Shown here: piece after piece, positions 36,878 through 45,527 of the stretch
Numbering within the stretch: the first letter of the stretch is position 1
Layout of the letters: the number at the start of each line of letters is the position of its first letter
Origin: Saccharopolyspora soli
GTDB taxonomy: Bacteria > Actinomycetota > Actinomycetes > Mycobacteriales > Pseudonocardiaceae
Direction: 5' to 3'
Assembly: GCF_022678645.1 (NCBI RefSeq)
Contig: NZ_JALBWV010000006.1
Coordinates: 62,001 to 126,000 of the forward strand
DNA: 64,000 bases
The notes under the pieces: generated by a model
The model's input: only the letters and a program-made list of their open reading frames with translations
Told to the model about the DNA's origin: nothing
Databases searched by the model: none
Made by a program: the position numbers and the translations under genes

Positions 36878-37906
36878 GTGAGCAGGCCAGCGGGTGACCC
36901 GATCAGTGAGCTGAGCAGGGACGGATCGGGCGGGATCTACATCGCCGACGAGGCGTTGGCCGATTCGGTGCGGCAGGGCATGGCCCGGGTGGAGCGGCTG
37001 CTGCACGAGTCGGTGCAGAGCGAGTTCGAGTTCGCCACCCGCACCTCGCTGCACCTGGTGGAGGCCGGTGGCAAGCGGTTCCGGCCGCTGTTCACGCTGC
37101 TGGCGGCCCAGTTCGGCGACCCGGCGGCGGAAGAGGTGATCAAGTCCGCGGCTGTGATCGAGATGATCCACCTCGCCACGCTCTACCACGACGACGTCAT
37201 GGACGAGGCGACCATGCGGCGCGGCGCGACCAGCGCCAACGCCCGCTGGGACAACTCGGTGGCGATCCTCACCGGGGACTTCCTGTTCGCCCAGGCTTCG
37301 CGGCTGATCGCCGACCTCGGCGCCCAGGCGGTCCGGCAGATGGCTGGCACCTTCGAGGCGCTGGTCACCGGGCAGATGCGGGAAACCGTCGGAGTCCCCG
37401 GTGACGAGGACGCCATCGAGTTCTACCTCAAGGTGATCTACGAGAAGACCGGTTCGCTGATCGCCACCGCCGGGCAGTTCGGCGCGTGGTTCTCCGGCGC
37501 CGACGAGGCGCACGTGCGCGCGCTGGAGCGGATCGGCCGGATCCTCGGCACCGCTTTCCAGATCTCCGACGACATCATCGACATCGCCTCCCCGGCCAAC
37601 GAGTCCGGCAAGACGCCGGGCACCGACCTCCGGGAAGGCGTGCGGACGTTGCCGATGCTGTACGCGCTGGCCGATGCGGGCGCCGACCCGCGGCTGCGCG
37701 AACTGCTGGCCCGGCCGCTGACCTCGGACGCCGAGGTCGACGAGGCCCTGGAACTGCTGCGCGCCTCGGACGGACTCACGAGAACCCGCGCCACCCTGGA
37801 CGAATACGCCGACGACGCGCGCAAGGAACTCGCATCGCTGCCGGACATCCCGGCCCGCGAAGCGCTGTCGACGCTGTTCGACTACGTGGTGGCGCGGACC
37901 CGCTGA
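36878..37906 (+). CDS. Long-chain all-trans polyprenyl diphosphate synthase
   Basis: Isoprenyl chain-elongating enzyme, probably making the menaquinone side chain (hepta- to nonaprenyl diphosphate). Residues: GGKRFRP at 64-70, first aspartate-rich motif DDVMD at 105-109 in LYHDDVMDEATMRRG, second DDIID at 231-235. 342 residues from GTG at 36878 with GAAGG upstream; an in-frame GTG at 36833 would add 15. Position between nuoN and the later htpX matches the mycobacterial grcC1-htpX arrangement. Chain length cannot be read with certainty. Confidence 0.9.
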   Translation: MSRPAGDPISELSRDGSGGIYIADEALADSVRQGMARVERLLHESVQSEFEFATRTSLHLVEAGGKRFRPLFTLLAAQFGDPAAEEVIKSAAVIEMIHLATLYHDDVMDEATMRRGATSANARWDNSVAILTGDFLFAQASRLIADLGAQAVRQMAGTFEALVTGQMRETVGVPGDEDAIEFYLKVIYEKTGSLIATAGQFGAWFSGADEAHVRALERIGRILGTAFQISDDIIDIASPANESGKTPGTDLREGVRTLPMLYALADAGADPRLRELLARPLTSDAEVDEALELLRASDGLTRTRATLDEYADDARKELASLPDIPAREALSTLFDYVVARTR

Positions 37907-38131
37907 GCCGGTCCCGGCTGGTCCGGTGGGAGGTGAAGAGCAACCTCGAAGCACCCGCCGTCGTTGAACAACTGACAAATCCAACAGTGCTCGTGTGTCC
38001 GGAAAGTTGCGCTACAGCCACCCACATGTGTCACGAGCCGGTCAAGTTGGGCCTTGAGCCAGGCCCTCCGTGGTAGGTATCCCAGGGAGAACTGGCGGCG
38101 CCGCTGGAGCCCTTGAGGAGGGACATCGCTC

Positions 38132-39184
38132 GTGATCACCTGGTTGTTCACCCAGGTGTGGCTGTGGAGCCTCGCCTCGTTCGCGTTAGGTGTGCTGATC
38201 AACTGGCTGCTCTTCGTCCGGCCGTTGCGCCGCCGCCTGGCCGAGGTCACCGCGGCCTACCCGGAAGGCGAGTACGAGGACTACGAGTACGACCAGGCTG
38301 GCGGGTACGACGACCGGGCCTACGGCGAAGCGCCGTTGGACCTGGTTCGCCCGGCACCGCCGCGCTGGGACGTCGCAGACGAACCGACGATCGGCGACTG
38401 GGAGCGGCCGCCGCGAGCCTGGACGACCCCGGACCAACGCCCGAACGCGCAGCAGGAAACCGACAACACCTGGTTCCGGAAGTCGGCTGAGGAGGCCGCG
38501 CGCAGCGAGGCTGCCGCGCCCGTGAACTCCGCCGTGACGACCGTGCGACCGCAGACTCCGCCCGCGGCAGAGCCCCAGCCGGTCGCTCCCCCAGCGGAAC
38601 AGTGGCCGAAGGCGGAGGCGGCCGAGACGACGAAGTCGTCGCAGGCACCTGCGAAGTCCGCCGAGGAGGTGGTGGCGGCCATCGCGGCGGAGGCCGCCGC
38701 CGAGTCCGCGAAGGCGGCTCCGGAGCAGGCGACGCCTTCGGAGACTGCGGAGGCCGCGGAGCGGGCCGACGCCGGGGAGTCGCGGATCTCCGGGCTGCTG
38801 CACGGCGCGGACGACGCGACGGAGTCGCGGTTGTCCGGGCAGTTGCGGTCGCTGTTCGAGTCGGTGGAGACGCCTGGCGAGGGCAAGGCGGCGGAGACGC
38901 CGTACGTGCCGCCGGTCGGTGCCGACGCGACGCAGGTGATTCCGAAGGTCGAGGACGGTAGCCCCGATGCGCCGCCACTGCCGCGGCGCACACCCGGTGC
39001 CGGGCCGCGGCCCGGTCGCGAAGCCAGCTCCGGGCCGATGATCAAGGGGCACTCGGCGTCCCGGCAGTACCACAGCCCGGAATCGCCGCAGTACGACGAC
39101 ATCGTCGCCGACGTCTGGTTCCGCACCGCCTCGGATGCGGAGATCGCCGGTTTCCAGCCCTGGAACGGTCAGCGCGCCACCTGA
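38132..39184 (+). CDS. Membrane-anchored protein with C-terminal sunset-type domain
   Basis: 350 residues, function unknown. An N-terminal membrane helix (WLFTQVWLWSLASFALGVLI, NWLLFV) is followed by an acidic Tyr-rich stretch (EGEYEDYEYDQAGGYDDRAY), a long Ala/Glu/Pro-rich linker and a compact C-terminal motif IKGHSASRQYHSPESPQYDD, IVADVWFRTASDAEIAGF. That motif matches the sunset domain (IKGN...YH.P.S..Y....AEVWF....A..AGF) found at the ends of actinobacterial membrane proteins, including ArfC-like channel accessory proteins. GTG with GAGGAGGG 9 bases upstream. The 225 bases before it show no gene. Confidence 0.72.
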   Translation: MITWLFTQVWLWSLASFALGVLINWLLFVRPLRRRLAEVTAAYPEGEYEDYEYDQAGGYDDRAYGEAPLDLVRPAPPRWDVADEPTIGDWERPPRAWTTPDQRPNAQQETDNTWFRKSAEEAARSEAAAPVNSAVTTVRPQTPPAAEPQPVAPPAEQWPKAEAAETTKSSQAPAKSAEEVVAAIAAEAAAESAKAAPEQATPSETAEAAERADAGESRISGLLHGADDATESRLSGQLRSLFESVETPGEGKAAETPYVPPVGADATQVIPKVEDGSPDAPPLPRRTPGAGPRPGREASSGPMIKGHSASRQYHSPESPQYDDIVADVWFRTASDAEIAGFQPWNGQRAT

Positions 39185-39191
39185 TGCGGCT

Positions 39192-39644
39192 TCACTCCGG
39201 TTGGGGCTGGCGCTCCAGGAGTCGGGAGAGCACCACCGTGGACACCGTCCGGTTGACGAAGTCGACCGAGCGCAGCCGTTCCATCGCCTCTTCGAGGTGG
39301 TGGATGTCGGCCGCCCGCAGGTGCACGATCGCATCCGCCTGCCCGGACACCGTGTAGGCCGCGACGACCTCCGGCAGCGGCTCCAGCCCGGCGCGGATCC
39401 GGTGCGCCGGGACGTTGCCATCGCAGTGCACCTCCACGAACGCTTCGGTGCCCCAGCCCAGCGCTTCCGGGTCGACCACCGCGGTGAATCCTTGCAACAC
39501 GCCCAGATCCAGCAGTTTGTCCACCCGCCGCTTCACCGCGGGCGCCGATAGTCCCACGTCAGCGCCGATCTCCGCGTAGCTCGCCCGCGCGTCGGCAACC
39601 AGGTGCGAAATGATTCGTTGATCCAAGGCATCCATACGCAACAT
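39192..39644 (-). CDS. Lrp/AsnC-family transcriptional regulator
   Basis: Feast/famine regulator, 150 residues from ATG at 39644 (a second ATG at 39635 and a GTG at 39665 are also in frame). N-terminal helix-turn-helix MDALDQRIISHLVADARASY, AEIGADVGLSAPAVKRRVDK; C-terminal RAM ligand domain GTEAFVEVHCDGN ... VVAAYTVSGQADAIVHLRAA. It is divergent from the dimethylarginase gene with about 65 bases between, and such pairs usually regulate arginine or ornithine catabolism. Confidence 0.88.
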   Translation of the reverse strand: MLRMDALDQRIISHLVADARASYAEIGADVGLSAPAVKRRVDKLLDLGVLQGFTAVVDPEALGWGTEAFVEVHCDGNVPAHRIRAGLEPLPEVVAAYTVSGQADAIVHLRAADIHHLEEAMERLRSVDFVNRTVSTVVLSRLLERQPQPE

Positions 39645-39672
39645 TCTGCCGCAAGAAACGAACACAGCGTTG

Positions 39673-39702
39673 TTGATAGCTGCTCAAGTCAGCCCTTAGA
39701 TT
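39673..39702 (+). promoter_or_regulatory. Promoter of the DDAH gene
   Basis: TTGATA (39673-39678), 18 bases, then TAGATT (39697-39702). The predicted start of transcription is at or next to the ATG at 39710, so the message is leaderless. The Lrp gene is divergent, and its regulator could bind here. Confidence 0.6.
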
Positions 39703-39709
39703 TCGATTC

Positions 39710-40564
39710 ATGACGGTTATCGCCGGTCGGGCAGTGGAAACGCCCCTGTTGCCGAAGGCCACCACGAGGCACTACGTGATGTGCGCGCCGAAGTACTTCA
39801 CCGTCGAGTACTCGATCAACCCGTGGATGGATCCGGGCACGCCGGTGGACGTCGACCTGGCGATGACCCAGTGGGAGACGCTGAAGCGCACCTACGAACG
39901 GTTCGGGCACCGCGTCGAAGTCGTCGAACCCCAGCCGGGGCTGCCGGACATGGTGTTCGCGGCCAACTCGGCGACCGTGATAGACGGCCGCGTGCTGGGC
40001 GCTCGGTTCCGGGCGCCGCAGCGGGCCGCCGAGGCCGAGCACTTCCGGCGCTGGTTCACCACCCGCGGCTACCGGAACCTGGTCATGCCGTCCCGGATCA
40101 ACGAGGCGGAGGGCGATTTCGCCTGGACCGGCGAGGTGCTGCTGGCGGGCAGCGGGTTCCGCACCGACCCCGACGCGCACGCCGAGGCGCAGGAGGTGCT
40201 CGGGGTGCCGGTGGTGTCGCTGCAACTGGTCGATCCGCGCTACTACCACCTGGACACCGCGCTGTTCGTGCTGGAGCGCGGTGCGCGGGCGCAGATCGCC
40301 TACTACCCGGAGGCATTCTCCCCCGGATCGCGGCGGGTGCTGGACCGGATGTTCCCGGACGCCGTGATCGCCGACGCGGCGGACGCCGCCTGCCTGGGCC
40401 TCAACGGGGTCTCGGACGGCCAGCACGTGGTGCTGCCGATGGAGGCCACCGGCATCGCGGCGCAGCTGGCCGACCGCGGCTACGAACCGATCCTGCTGAA
40501 CATCTCCGAACTCCGGAAATCCGGCGGCGGCCCGAAGTGCTGCACGCTCGAACTGCACGCTTGA
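39710..40564 (+). CDS. ddaH: Dimethylarginine dimethylaminohydrolase-like amidinotransferase-fold enzyme
   Basis: Pentein-fold hydrolase of guanidino compounds, converting dimethylarginine or a related substrate to citrulline and an amine; arginine deiminase-like activity is an alternative. 284 residues with YSINPWMDPGTPVDVDLA, QPGLPDMVFAANSATVIDGR, EGDFAWTGEVLLAGSGFRT, the catalytic His segment DPRYYHLDTALFVLERG, and the C-terminal nucleophile in KSGGGPKCCTLEL. ATG start lies directly after a -10 box, no ribosome site. A palindromic terminator follows 22 bases after the stop. Confidence 0.87.
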   Translation: MTVIAGRAVETPLLPKATTRHYVMCAPKYFTVEYSINPWMDPGTPVDVDLAMTQWETLKRTYERFGHRVEVVEPQPGLPDMVFAANSATVIDGRVLGARFRAPQRAAEAEHFRRWFTTRGYRNLVMPSRINEAEGDFAWTGEVLLAGSGFRTDPDAHAEAQEVLGVPVVSLQLVDPRYYHLDTALFVLERGARAQIAYYPEAFSPGSRRVLDRMFPDAVIADAADAACLGLNGVSDGQHVVLPMEATGIAAQLADRGYEPILLNISELRKSGGGPKCCTLELHA

Positions 40565-40585
40565 GGGGGCGAGGGGGAGCACGAC

Positions 40586-40610
40586 GGGCGCCGATCGGCG
40601 CCCTTCGTTG
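40586..40610 (+). terminator. Terminator after ddaH
   Basis: GGGCGCCGATCGGCGCCC (40586-40603) is a perfect 18-base palindrome followed by TTCGTT. A strong hairpin with a short, weak T run, as often seen in high-G+C genomes. Confidence 0.65.
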
Positions 40611-40829
40611 CCCGTGGCCGTTCGACGGGTCCAACAGCACCGCACGCGCCGCTGCGCAAGCCCCCATGTGACTTTCGCGTCATTGGCCACAGCCCGTCCG
40701 CTCAGTGGAACTACGACTCGCGCCCAGTCGTTTTTTAGGTGACCTTCGAATCACGTGGAAAGGTGTCACGAGAGGCCGACCGGATGCGCCCACTGGGCGC
40801 GGTCGGGCCCTTGGGCGGAGGCAGGCACG

Positions 40830-41705
40830 GTGCACAGTCACGTCAACGGTTTGAAAACCGCGCTGCTGCTCGGCGGCATGAGCGCGTTGGTGCTGTTGGT
40901 CGGGTCGATCTTCGGTCGAACCGGCTTGGTCATCGCATTCCTCGTGGCGCTCGGCATGAACGGCTACGCGTACTTCAACTCGGCCAACCTGGCCCTGCGC
41001 GCGATGCGCGCCCGGCCGGTGTCGGAGGCCGAGCAGCCCGCGATGTACCGGATCGTGCGGGAATTGGCGACCTCGGCCCGGCAGCCGATGCCCGCGCTCT
41101 ACATCAGCCCGACCCGCGCCCCCAACGCCTTCGCCACCGGGCGCAACCCGCGCAACGCCGCGGTGTGCTGCACGGCCGGGATCCTCGAACTGCTCAACGA
41201 GCGCGAGCTGCGCGCCGTGCTCGGGCACGAGCTCTCGCACGTCTACAACCGCGACATCCTGATCTCCAGCGTGGCCGGAGCGTTGGCCAGCGTGGTCACC
41301 TTCCTGGCCAACTTCGGGCTGTTCTTCGGCATGTTCGGCAGCCAGGACGACGACCGCCCGAGCCCGTTCGCGATGCTGCTGGTCGCGTTGCTGGGCCCGA
41401 TCGCGGCGGCCGTGGTGCAGATGGCTGTCAGCCGCTCCCGCGAGTACCAGGCCGACGCGTCGGGGGCGCAGCTGACCGGCGACCCGCTCGCGCTGGCGTC
41501 CGCGCTGCGCAAGCTGGAGCGCGGCACGCAGTTGGCGCCGCTGTCGCCGGAGCCGCAGCTGGTGTCGCAGTCGCACCTGATGATCGCCAACCCGTTCCGC
41601 CCCGGCGAACGGCTGACCCGGCTGTTCGCCACCCACCCGCCGATGGACGACCGCATCCGCCGCCTGGAGGGCATGGCGGGCCGCCAACTTCCCCCGGCCT
41701 GGTGA
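40830..41705 (+). CDS. htpX: Zinc metalloprotease HtpX
   Basis: Membrane-bound M48 protease that degrades damaged membrane proteins. 291 residues from GTG at 40830, with GGAGG 8 bases upstream. Two N-terminal membrane helices ([38 protein letters not shown]), the cytoplasmic [19 protein letters not shown], the zinc site HELSH at 133-137 in [15 protein letters not shown], two more helices, then the third ligand region [15 protein letters not shown], and [16 protein letters not shown] at the end. The synteny with the polyprenyl synthase resembles mycobacteria. Confidence 0.95.
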   Translation: MHSHVNGLKTALLLGGMSALVLLVGSIFGRTGLVIAFLVALGMNGYAYFNSANLALRAMRARPVSEAEQPAMYRIVRELATSARQPMPALYISPTRAPNAFATGRNPRNAAVCCTAGILELLNERELRAVLGHELSHVYNRDILISSVAGALASVVTFLANFGLFFGMFGSQDDDRPSPFAMLLVALLGPIAAAVVQMAVSRSREYQADASGAQLTGDPLALASALRKLERGTQLAPLSPEPQLVSQSHLMIANPFRPGERLTRLFATHPPMDDRIRRLEGMAGRQLPPAW

Positions 41706-41706
41706 C

Positions 41707-41736
41707 GGTTTGCAATTTCGCGAGAAATTGCGAACC
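41707..41736. terminator. Bidirectional hairpin between htpX and rfbA
   Basis: GGTTTGCAATTTC, loop GCGA, GAAATTGCGAACC: a 13-base-pair stem with one G-T pair. It sits between convergent genes, one base or so after the htpX stop, and can serve both directions. A related ATTTCGCGCGAAAT palindrome occurs at 52093-52106. Confidence 0.6.
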
Positions 41737-41744
41737 GGTGGCGG

Positions 41745-42626
41745 TCAGCCGGTGGCGCCGGAGCGCCGGGCGACGTCCATGACGTACTGGCCGTAGCCGG
41801 ATTTGGCGAGCTTGCTGCCGAGTTCCAAGCAGGCGTCGGCCGAGATGTAGCCCATCCGCAGGGCGATCTCCTCCAGACAGGCGATCCGCACGCCCTGCCG
41901 GTGCTCCAGGACCTGCACGAACTGCGAAGCCTCCACGAGCGAGTCGTGGGTACCGGTGTCCAGCCAGGCGAAGCCCCGGCCGAGTTGGGTCAGCCGCGCC
42001 CGGCCCTGCGCCAGGTAGGCGAGGTTGACGTCGGTGATCTCCAACTCGCCGCGCGCTGACGGGCTGAGTCCCTTGGCGATGTCCACCACGTCGTTGTCGT
42101 AGAAGTACAGGCCGGTGATGGCCAGGTTGGACCCCGGCTGCTCCGGTTTCTCCACAATGGACACCAGTTGGCCTGCGTCGTCCAGTTCGCCGACGCCGTA
42201 GCGCTGCGGGTCGCGCACCGGGTAGCCGAACAGCGTGCAGCCGTCGAGGTCCCGCACGCATTGCTGGAGGATCCGGGAAAAACCCTGCCCGTAGAAGATG
42301 TTGTCACCGAGCACCAGCGCCACCGGGTCTTCGCCGACGAAGTCCGCGCCGATCACGAAGGCTTCGGCGAGTCCGTTGGGCTCGGCTTGTTCGGCGTAGC
42401 TGATCCGGATGCCGAATTGGGACCCGTCACCGAGCAACCGCTGGAACAGCGGCATGTCCGCCGGGGTGGAGATGAGCAGCACGTCCCGGATACCGGCCAA
42501 CATCAGCACCGACACCGGGTAGTAGACCATCGGCTTGTCGTACACCGGCAACAACTGCTTGGAAACGGCCTGCGTCAACGGGTGCAGCCGCGTCCCGCTG
42601 CCCCCAGCCAGCACGATCCCCTTCAT
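41745..42626 (-). CDS. rfbA: Glucose-1-phosphate thymidylyltransferase RfbA
   Basis: Makes dTDP-glucose from glucose-1-phosphate and dTTP, the first step to dTDP-rhamnose and other deoxysugars. 293 residues with [94 protein letters not shown] and [20 protein letters not shown]. Start ATG at 42626, with AGGTAT/GGAT weakly before it. rfbB, C and D are not adjacent in this window, so the pathway must be completed elsewhere. Confidence 0.94.
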   Translation of the reverse strand: MKGIVLAGGSGTRLHPLTQAVSKQLLPVYDKPMVYYPVSVLMLAGIRDVLLISTPADMPLFQRLLGDGSQFGIRISYAEQAEPNGLAEAFVIGADFVGEDPVALVLGDNIFYGQGFSRILQQCVRDLDGCTLFGYPVRDPQRYGVGELDDAGQLVSIVEKPEQPGSNLAITGLYFYDNDVVDIAKGLSPSARGELEITDVNLAYLAQGRARLTQLGRGFAWLDTGTHDSLVEASQFVQVLEHRQGVRIACLEEIALRMGYISADACLELGSKLAKSGYGQYVMDVARRSGATG

Positions 42627-42647
42627 CCGGATACCTCCAGCGGTGGT

Positions 42648-43139
42648 TTACCGGAAATTCTCGAATTGGAGCGCCGCGTCGAAATCGCTCGACTTCAGCA
42701 GCTGGATGACGGCCTGCAGGTCGTCCTTCTTCTTGCCGGAAACCCGCAACTGCTCGCCCTGGATCTGGGCTTGCACGCCCTTCGGGCCTTCGTCGCGGAT
42801 CTTCTTGGTGATCTTCTTCGCGATGTCCTGCGAGATGCCCTGCACCACCTTGCCGGTGGCCTTGTAGAGCTGACCGGAGCTGGCCGGTTCGTCGAAGTCG
42901 ACGGCCTTCAGCGAGATCCCCCGCTTGATCAGCTTCTCCTTGAAGACGTCGATCGCGGCCTTGCAGCGCTCCTCGGTCTCCGACTCCAGCACGACCGCGT
43001 TCTCCCCGGACCACTGGATCTTGGAGCCGGTACCGCGGAAGTCGAACCGGTTCGCCAACTCCTTGGCTGCCTGGTTCAACGCGTTGTCCACCTCTTGGTG
43101 GTCGACCTTGCTAACCACGTCGAAGGACGGGTTTGCCAC
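42648..43139 (-). CDS. YajQ-family nucleotide-binding protein
   Basis: Small cytoplasmic protein of the YajQ/UPF0234 family; some members bind cyclic di-GMP and act as effectors. 163 residues with the family start [20 protein letters not shown], then [40 protein letters not shown] and [23 protein letters not shown] at 43139 follows GGGAGGTAGAAGG. rfbA is 21 bases downstream on the same strand and may be co-transcribed. A GGDEF-EAL protein lies 3 kb away, but the link is only proximity. Confidence 0.93.
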   Translation of the reverse strand: MANPSFDVVSKVDHQEVDNALNQAAKELANRFDFRGTGSKIQWSGENAVVLESETEERCKAAIDVFKEKLIKRGISLKAVDFDEPASSGQLYKATGKVVQGISQDIAKKITKKIRDEGPKGVQAQIQGEQLRVSGKKKDDLQAVIQLLKSSDFDAALQFENFR

Positions 43140-43290
43140 CTTCTACCTCCCGTTGAGCCGAAACAGCGCGTGCCTCGCGGCGACACGCTACCGGGCACCG
43201 CTTGAGGCCGAGTGCAGGTCGCCAAGCGGGTGCGCGCAAAAAACCGACCCCGCAGCCAGCTCAGCTGGTCAACGGGGTCGGTCCGACGGG

Positions 43291-43371
43291 TGCCGGGTGG
43301 AGGATTCGAACCTCCGAAGCTTGCGCGGCTGATTTACAGTCAGCTCCCTTTGGCCGCTCGGGCAACCCGGC
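43291..43371 (-). tRNA. tRNA-Tyr (anticodon GTA)
   Basis: 81 bases on the minus strand. Acceptor arms GCCGGGT/ACCCGGC with discriminator A, D-arm CCCGAGCGGCCAAAGGG, anticodon arm GCTGACTGTAAATCAGC with GTA, a long variable arm typical of class II tRNA-Tyr, and T-arm GGAGGTTCGAATCCTCC. CCA is not encoded. Confidence 0.93.
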
Positions 43372-43439
43372 TTGCGCACCAGCTCCGCTGGCTTGCCAGA
43401 AAATGATACATACCGGCAACTACGCATTCCGAAGGGGGT

Positions 43440-43748
43440 TCAGTCCTGTTCGGGGCGGAGGACGAGCTCGTTGGCCTGCGCGAGGCCGCGGTCCAGCTCG
43501 GCGCGGGCCTCGTCCGGCAGTGCTTCGCGGAAGTTCGGCCCGGCTGCCTTGACCAGCACCATCAGCCGCTTCGCCAAGCCGCGAGCCTGGGTCAGGCGGA
43601 TCTCGTCGGCCGCCAGGGTCCGCCGCGAATCCGCGATCAGCTTGCGGTAGCGGTCGTTGAGATCGCCATGTCCGTCGACGACGTCCAGCGCGCTCGCCAG
43701 ATCCGCGAGTTCTGCCGTGCTGACCAGGACGGAATACGGATCGACCAC
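43440..43748 (-). CDS. Small conserved hypothetical protein
   Basis: 102 residues (VDPYSVLVSTAELADLASAL ...), mostly helical, with DGHGDLNDRYRKLIADSRRT, LAADEIRLTQARGLAKRLMV and a C-terminal EARAELDRGLAQANELVLRP. No family with a known function recognised. GTG at 43748 is preferred because TAGGCT (plus-strand 43757-43762) lies 8 bases upstream as a -10, implying a leaderless message; an ATG at 43781 would add 11 residues. It is divergent from the next small gene with only 81 bases between. Confidence 0.6.
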   Translation of the reverse strand: MVDPYSVLVSTAELADLASALDVVDGHGDLNDRYRKLIADSRRTLAADEIRLTQARGLAKRLMVLVKAAGPNFREALPDEARAELDRGLAQANELVLRPEQD

Positions 43749-43792
43749 GGCTGCGCAGCCTACGCGACGCACTTGGCGCATTGACGGCTACG

Positions 43793-43823
43793 TTGACCAG
43801 CAACGACAACGCCCGGCTAGCCT
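43793..43823 (+). promoter_or_regulatory. Promoter of the 85-residue protein
   Basis: TTGACC (43793-43798), 19 bases, then TAGCCT (43818-43823), ending 6 bases before the ATG at 43830. Leaderless arrangement. Confidence 0.5.
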
Positions 43824-43829
43824 GGCGGT

Positions 43830-44087
43830 ATGGCCATTGATCGGGCAGGTCGTGCGAAGCGGCGGCAGGCGCTGCGCGCCGCCGAACCAACCGCCGCGCA
43901 GCGATCTGCCGAACCAGGCCGCGGCGCCGGGGTGGCGTTGGGCGTCGAGGGCCTGTTCAGCGCCGGGGCCCGGCACCAGCTGGAGCACTTGGCGTGGGTG
44001 GAGGTGGTCAAGGAGGACGACCGCGAGGCGGGCGGACCTCTCGACCTCGACTCAGACGTCGTCCACCTGGAGCGCAAACAGCCGTAG
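43830..44087 (+). CDS. Small conserved hypothetical protein, 85 residues
   Basis: Charged N-terminus (MAIDRAGRAKRRQALRAAEP), a glycine-containing middle GRGAGVALGVEGLFSAGARH and an acidic end KEDDREAGGPLDLDSDVVHL. Similar short proteins occur in actinobacteria, but I know no function. The start is supported by a promoter whose -10 ends 6 bases before the ATG. Convergent with the PPOX gene, stops 8 bases apart. Confidence 0.65.
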   Translation: MAIDRAGRAKRRQALRAAEPTAAQRSAEPGRGAGVALGVEGLFSAGARHQLEHLAWVEVVKEDDREAGGPLDLDSDVVHLERKQP

Positions 44088-44095
44088 AGCCCGGC

Positions 44096-44515
44096 TCACG
44101 GCTCTGCGGCCGACCAGCCCGTCCACCGGGACACCTGGGTCACGATCAACGTGCCGGTCGGAGGATTCTGCTGGTACTGCGGGTACTTCGCCACGAGCGC
44201 CGCCAGCAGGTCCGGCTGCTCGCCTGGTTCGGCCAGCACCGCCTCGCCGTCGGCGCGCACCCACCACAGGCGGGACCAGTCGTCCTCGTAGTGGTCGACG
44301 AGCAGCGCGACGTGCGGATTGCTGGCGATGTTGCGCAGCCGCTTGAGGTTCGTGGTGGTCTTCGGCTTGTGATCGACTGCGGTGACGATCACGGTTGCGC
44401 GCACCGCGAAGACCACCGGTACCAGGTGCGGTCGCCCCACGTCATCGGCGCTGGCCAGGTGTGCTGTTCGCGCTTGCTCGAACCAGGTACGTGCCTGCTG
44501 TTGGCTGATGCGCAT
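44096..44515 (-). CDS. PPOX-class (F420/flavin-dependent) oxidoreductase
   Basis: Split-barrel fold protein of the pyridoxamine-phosphate-oxidase-like superfamily, 139 residues from ATG at 44515 (MRISQQQARTWFEQARTAHL). Pattern ASADDVGRPHLVPVVFAVRA, DHKPKTTTNLKRLRNIASNP, HVALLVDHYEDDWSRLWWVR resembles the actinobacterial TIGR03668-type F420-dependent subgroup. Substrate unknown. Divergent from the alpha/beta hydrolase with only 28 bases between starts, so promoters overlap. A longer start at 44581 would overlap that gene. Confidence 0.8.
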   Translation of the reverse strand: MRISQQQARTWFEQARTAHLASADDVGRPHLVPVVFAVRATVIVTAVDHKPKTTTNLKRLRNIASNPHVALLVDHYEDDWSRLWWVRADGEAVLAEPGEQPDLLAALVAKYPQYQQNPPTGTLIVTQVSRWTGWSAAEP

Positions 44516-44531
44516 GGTCCGGTCCGATCCG

Positions 44532-44537
44532 TATTTT
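44532..44537 (+). promoter_or_regulatory. -10 element (TATTTT) for the alpha/beta hydrolase gene
   Basis: TATTTT ends 6 bases before the GTG at 44544; leaderless message expected. No clear -35. Confidence 0.4.
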
Positions 44538-44543
44538 CGAAGG

Positions 44544-45527
44544 GTGCGTTCGAGCGCTCCACCCACTCCAGGGTCCGCCACCGTCGTCGACCCCGGCTAC
44601 CGCGATCAGCTCTACTGGCTGCGCTACCAGGACTTCTTCCCCGGTGCGCTCCGGCTCACCCAGGAAAACGCGCCCGCCGAGCAGTGGTGGTCGTGGCGCG
44701 GCATGTCGGTGCACGTCGACCGCGTCGCGCGGGCGGGTGCCCCGGCCAAGCTGATCGCGTTGCACGGAATCGGTACTTACGGCCGAATGCTCGCTCCCTA
44801 CGGGCGCCTGCCGTCGCTGGCGGACCTCGAATTCATCGCCCCGGACCTACCCGGCTTCGGCCTCACCGGCACCGGTCGGCGGCCGATCACCTACCGGGAC
44901 TGGATGTCCTGCGTGCTGGACCTGATCGACGCCGAGCGGGTCCGCGACGACCGGCCGATCGTGCTGCTGGGCATCAGCACCGGCGGCCGCCTGGCCTACG
45001 ACGTCGCCGCGTGCGCCGCTGGCGCGGTGGCCGGGGTGATCGCCACCTGCCTGGCCGACCCGCGGCGCGACGAGGTCCGACGGCGGCTCGCCGCCCGGCC
45101 GGAGATGGCGCGCTGGGCCGGACTGCTCTCGCTGGTACCGAAACCGCTGGGCATGACCCGGGTGCCGGTGCACTGGCTGGCGAACATCGCGGCGGTGTCC
45201 AACCACGCCCAGTTCGCCAACCTGGTGTGGGCCGACGCCATCGGCGGTGGCGGTTGGCTGCCGCTCGGCTTCGTCCGCAGCTGCCTGGCCAGTCCACCAG
45301 CGGTGCCCCCGGAGCGCTTCGCCGGGCCGCCGCTGCTGCTGGCGCACCCCGCGGAAGACCGGTGGACCCCGCCGCTGCTGTCCCGGCAGTTCTTCGACCG
45401 GCTCGCCGCGCCTGCCCGCTGCGCGCCGCTCAGCGGGGCCGGGCACCTGCCGGTGGAGGAGTCGGGACTGGCCGACCTGGACCGCGCGATCCGGGATTTC
45501 CTGGACGAGTTCGGGTTGCAGCGGTAA
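44544..45527 (+). CDS. Alpha/beta-fold hydrolase
   Basis: 327-residue esterase/lipase-like enzyme. Oxyanion loop HGIGTYGRMLAPYG, APDLPGFGLTGTGRRPITYR, nucleophile elbow GISTGG with Ser145, acid candidate in HPAEDRWTPPLL, and His in SGAGHLPVEE near the C-terminus, so the catalytic triad looks complete. Start GTG at 44544 follows a -10 box closely. It is divergent from the PPOX protein. Substrate unknown; the resemblance to acylglycerol-lipase or peptidase-like hydrolases does not decide it. Confidence 0.83.
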   Translation: MRSSAPPTPGSATVVDPGYRDQLYWLRYQDFFPGALRLTQENAPAEQWWSWRGMSVHVDRVARAGAPAKLIALHGIGTYGRMLAPYGRLPSLADLEFIAPDLPGFGLTGTGRRPITYRDWMSCVLDLIDAERVRDDRPIVLLGISTGGRLAYDVAACAAGAVAGVIATCLADPRRDEVRRRLAARPEMARWAGLLSLVPKPLGMTRVPVHWLANIAAVSNHAQFANLVWADAIGGGGWLPLGFVRSCLASPPAVPPERFAGPPLLLAHPAEDRWTPPLLSRQFFDRLAAPARCAPLSGAGHLPVEESGLADLDRAIRDFLDEFGLQR

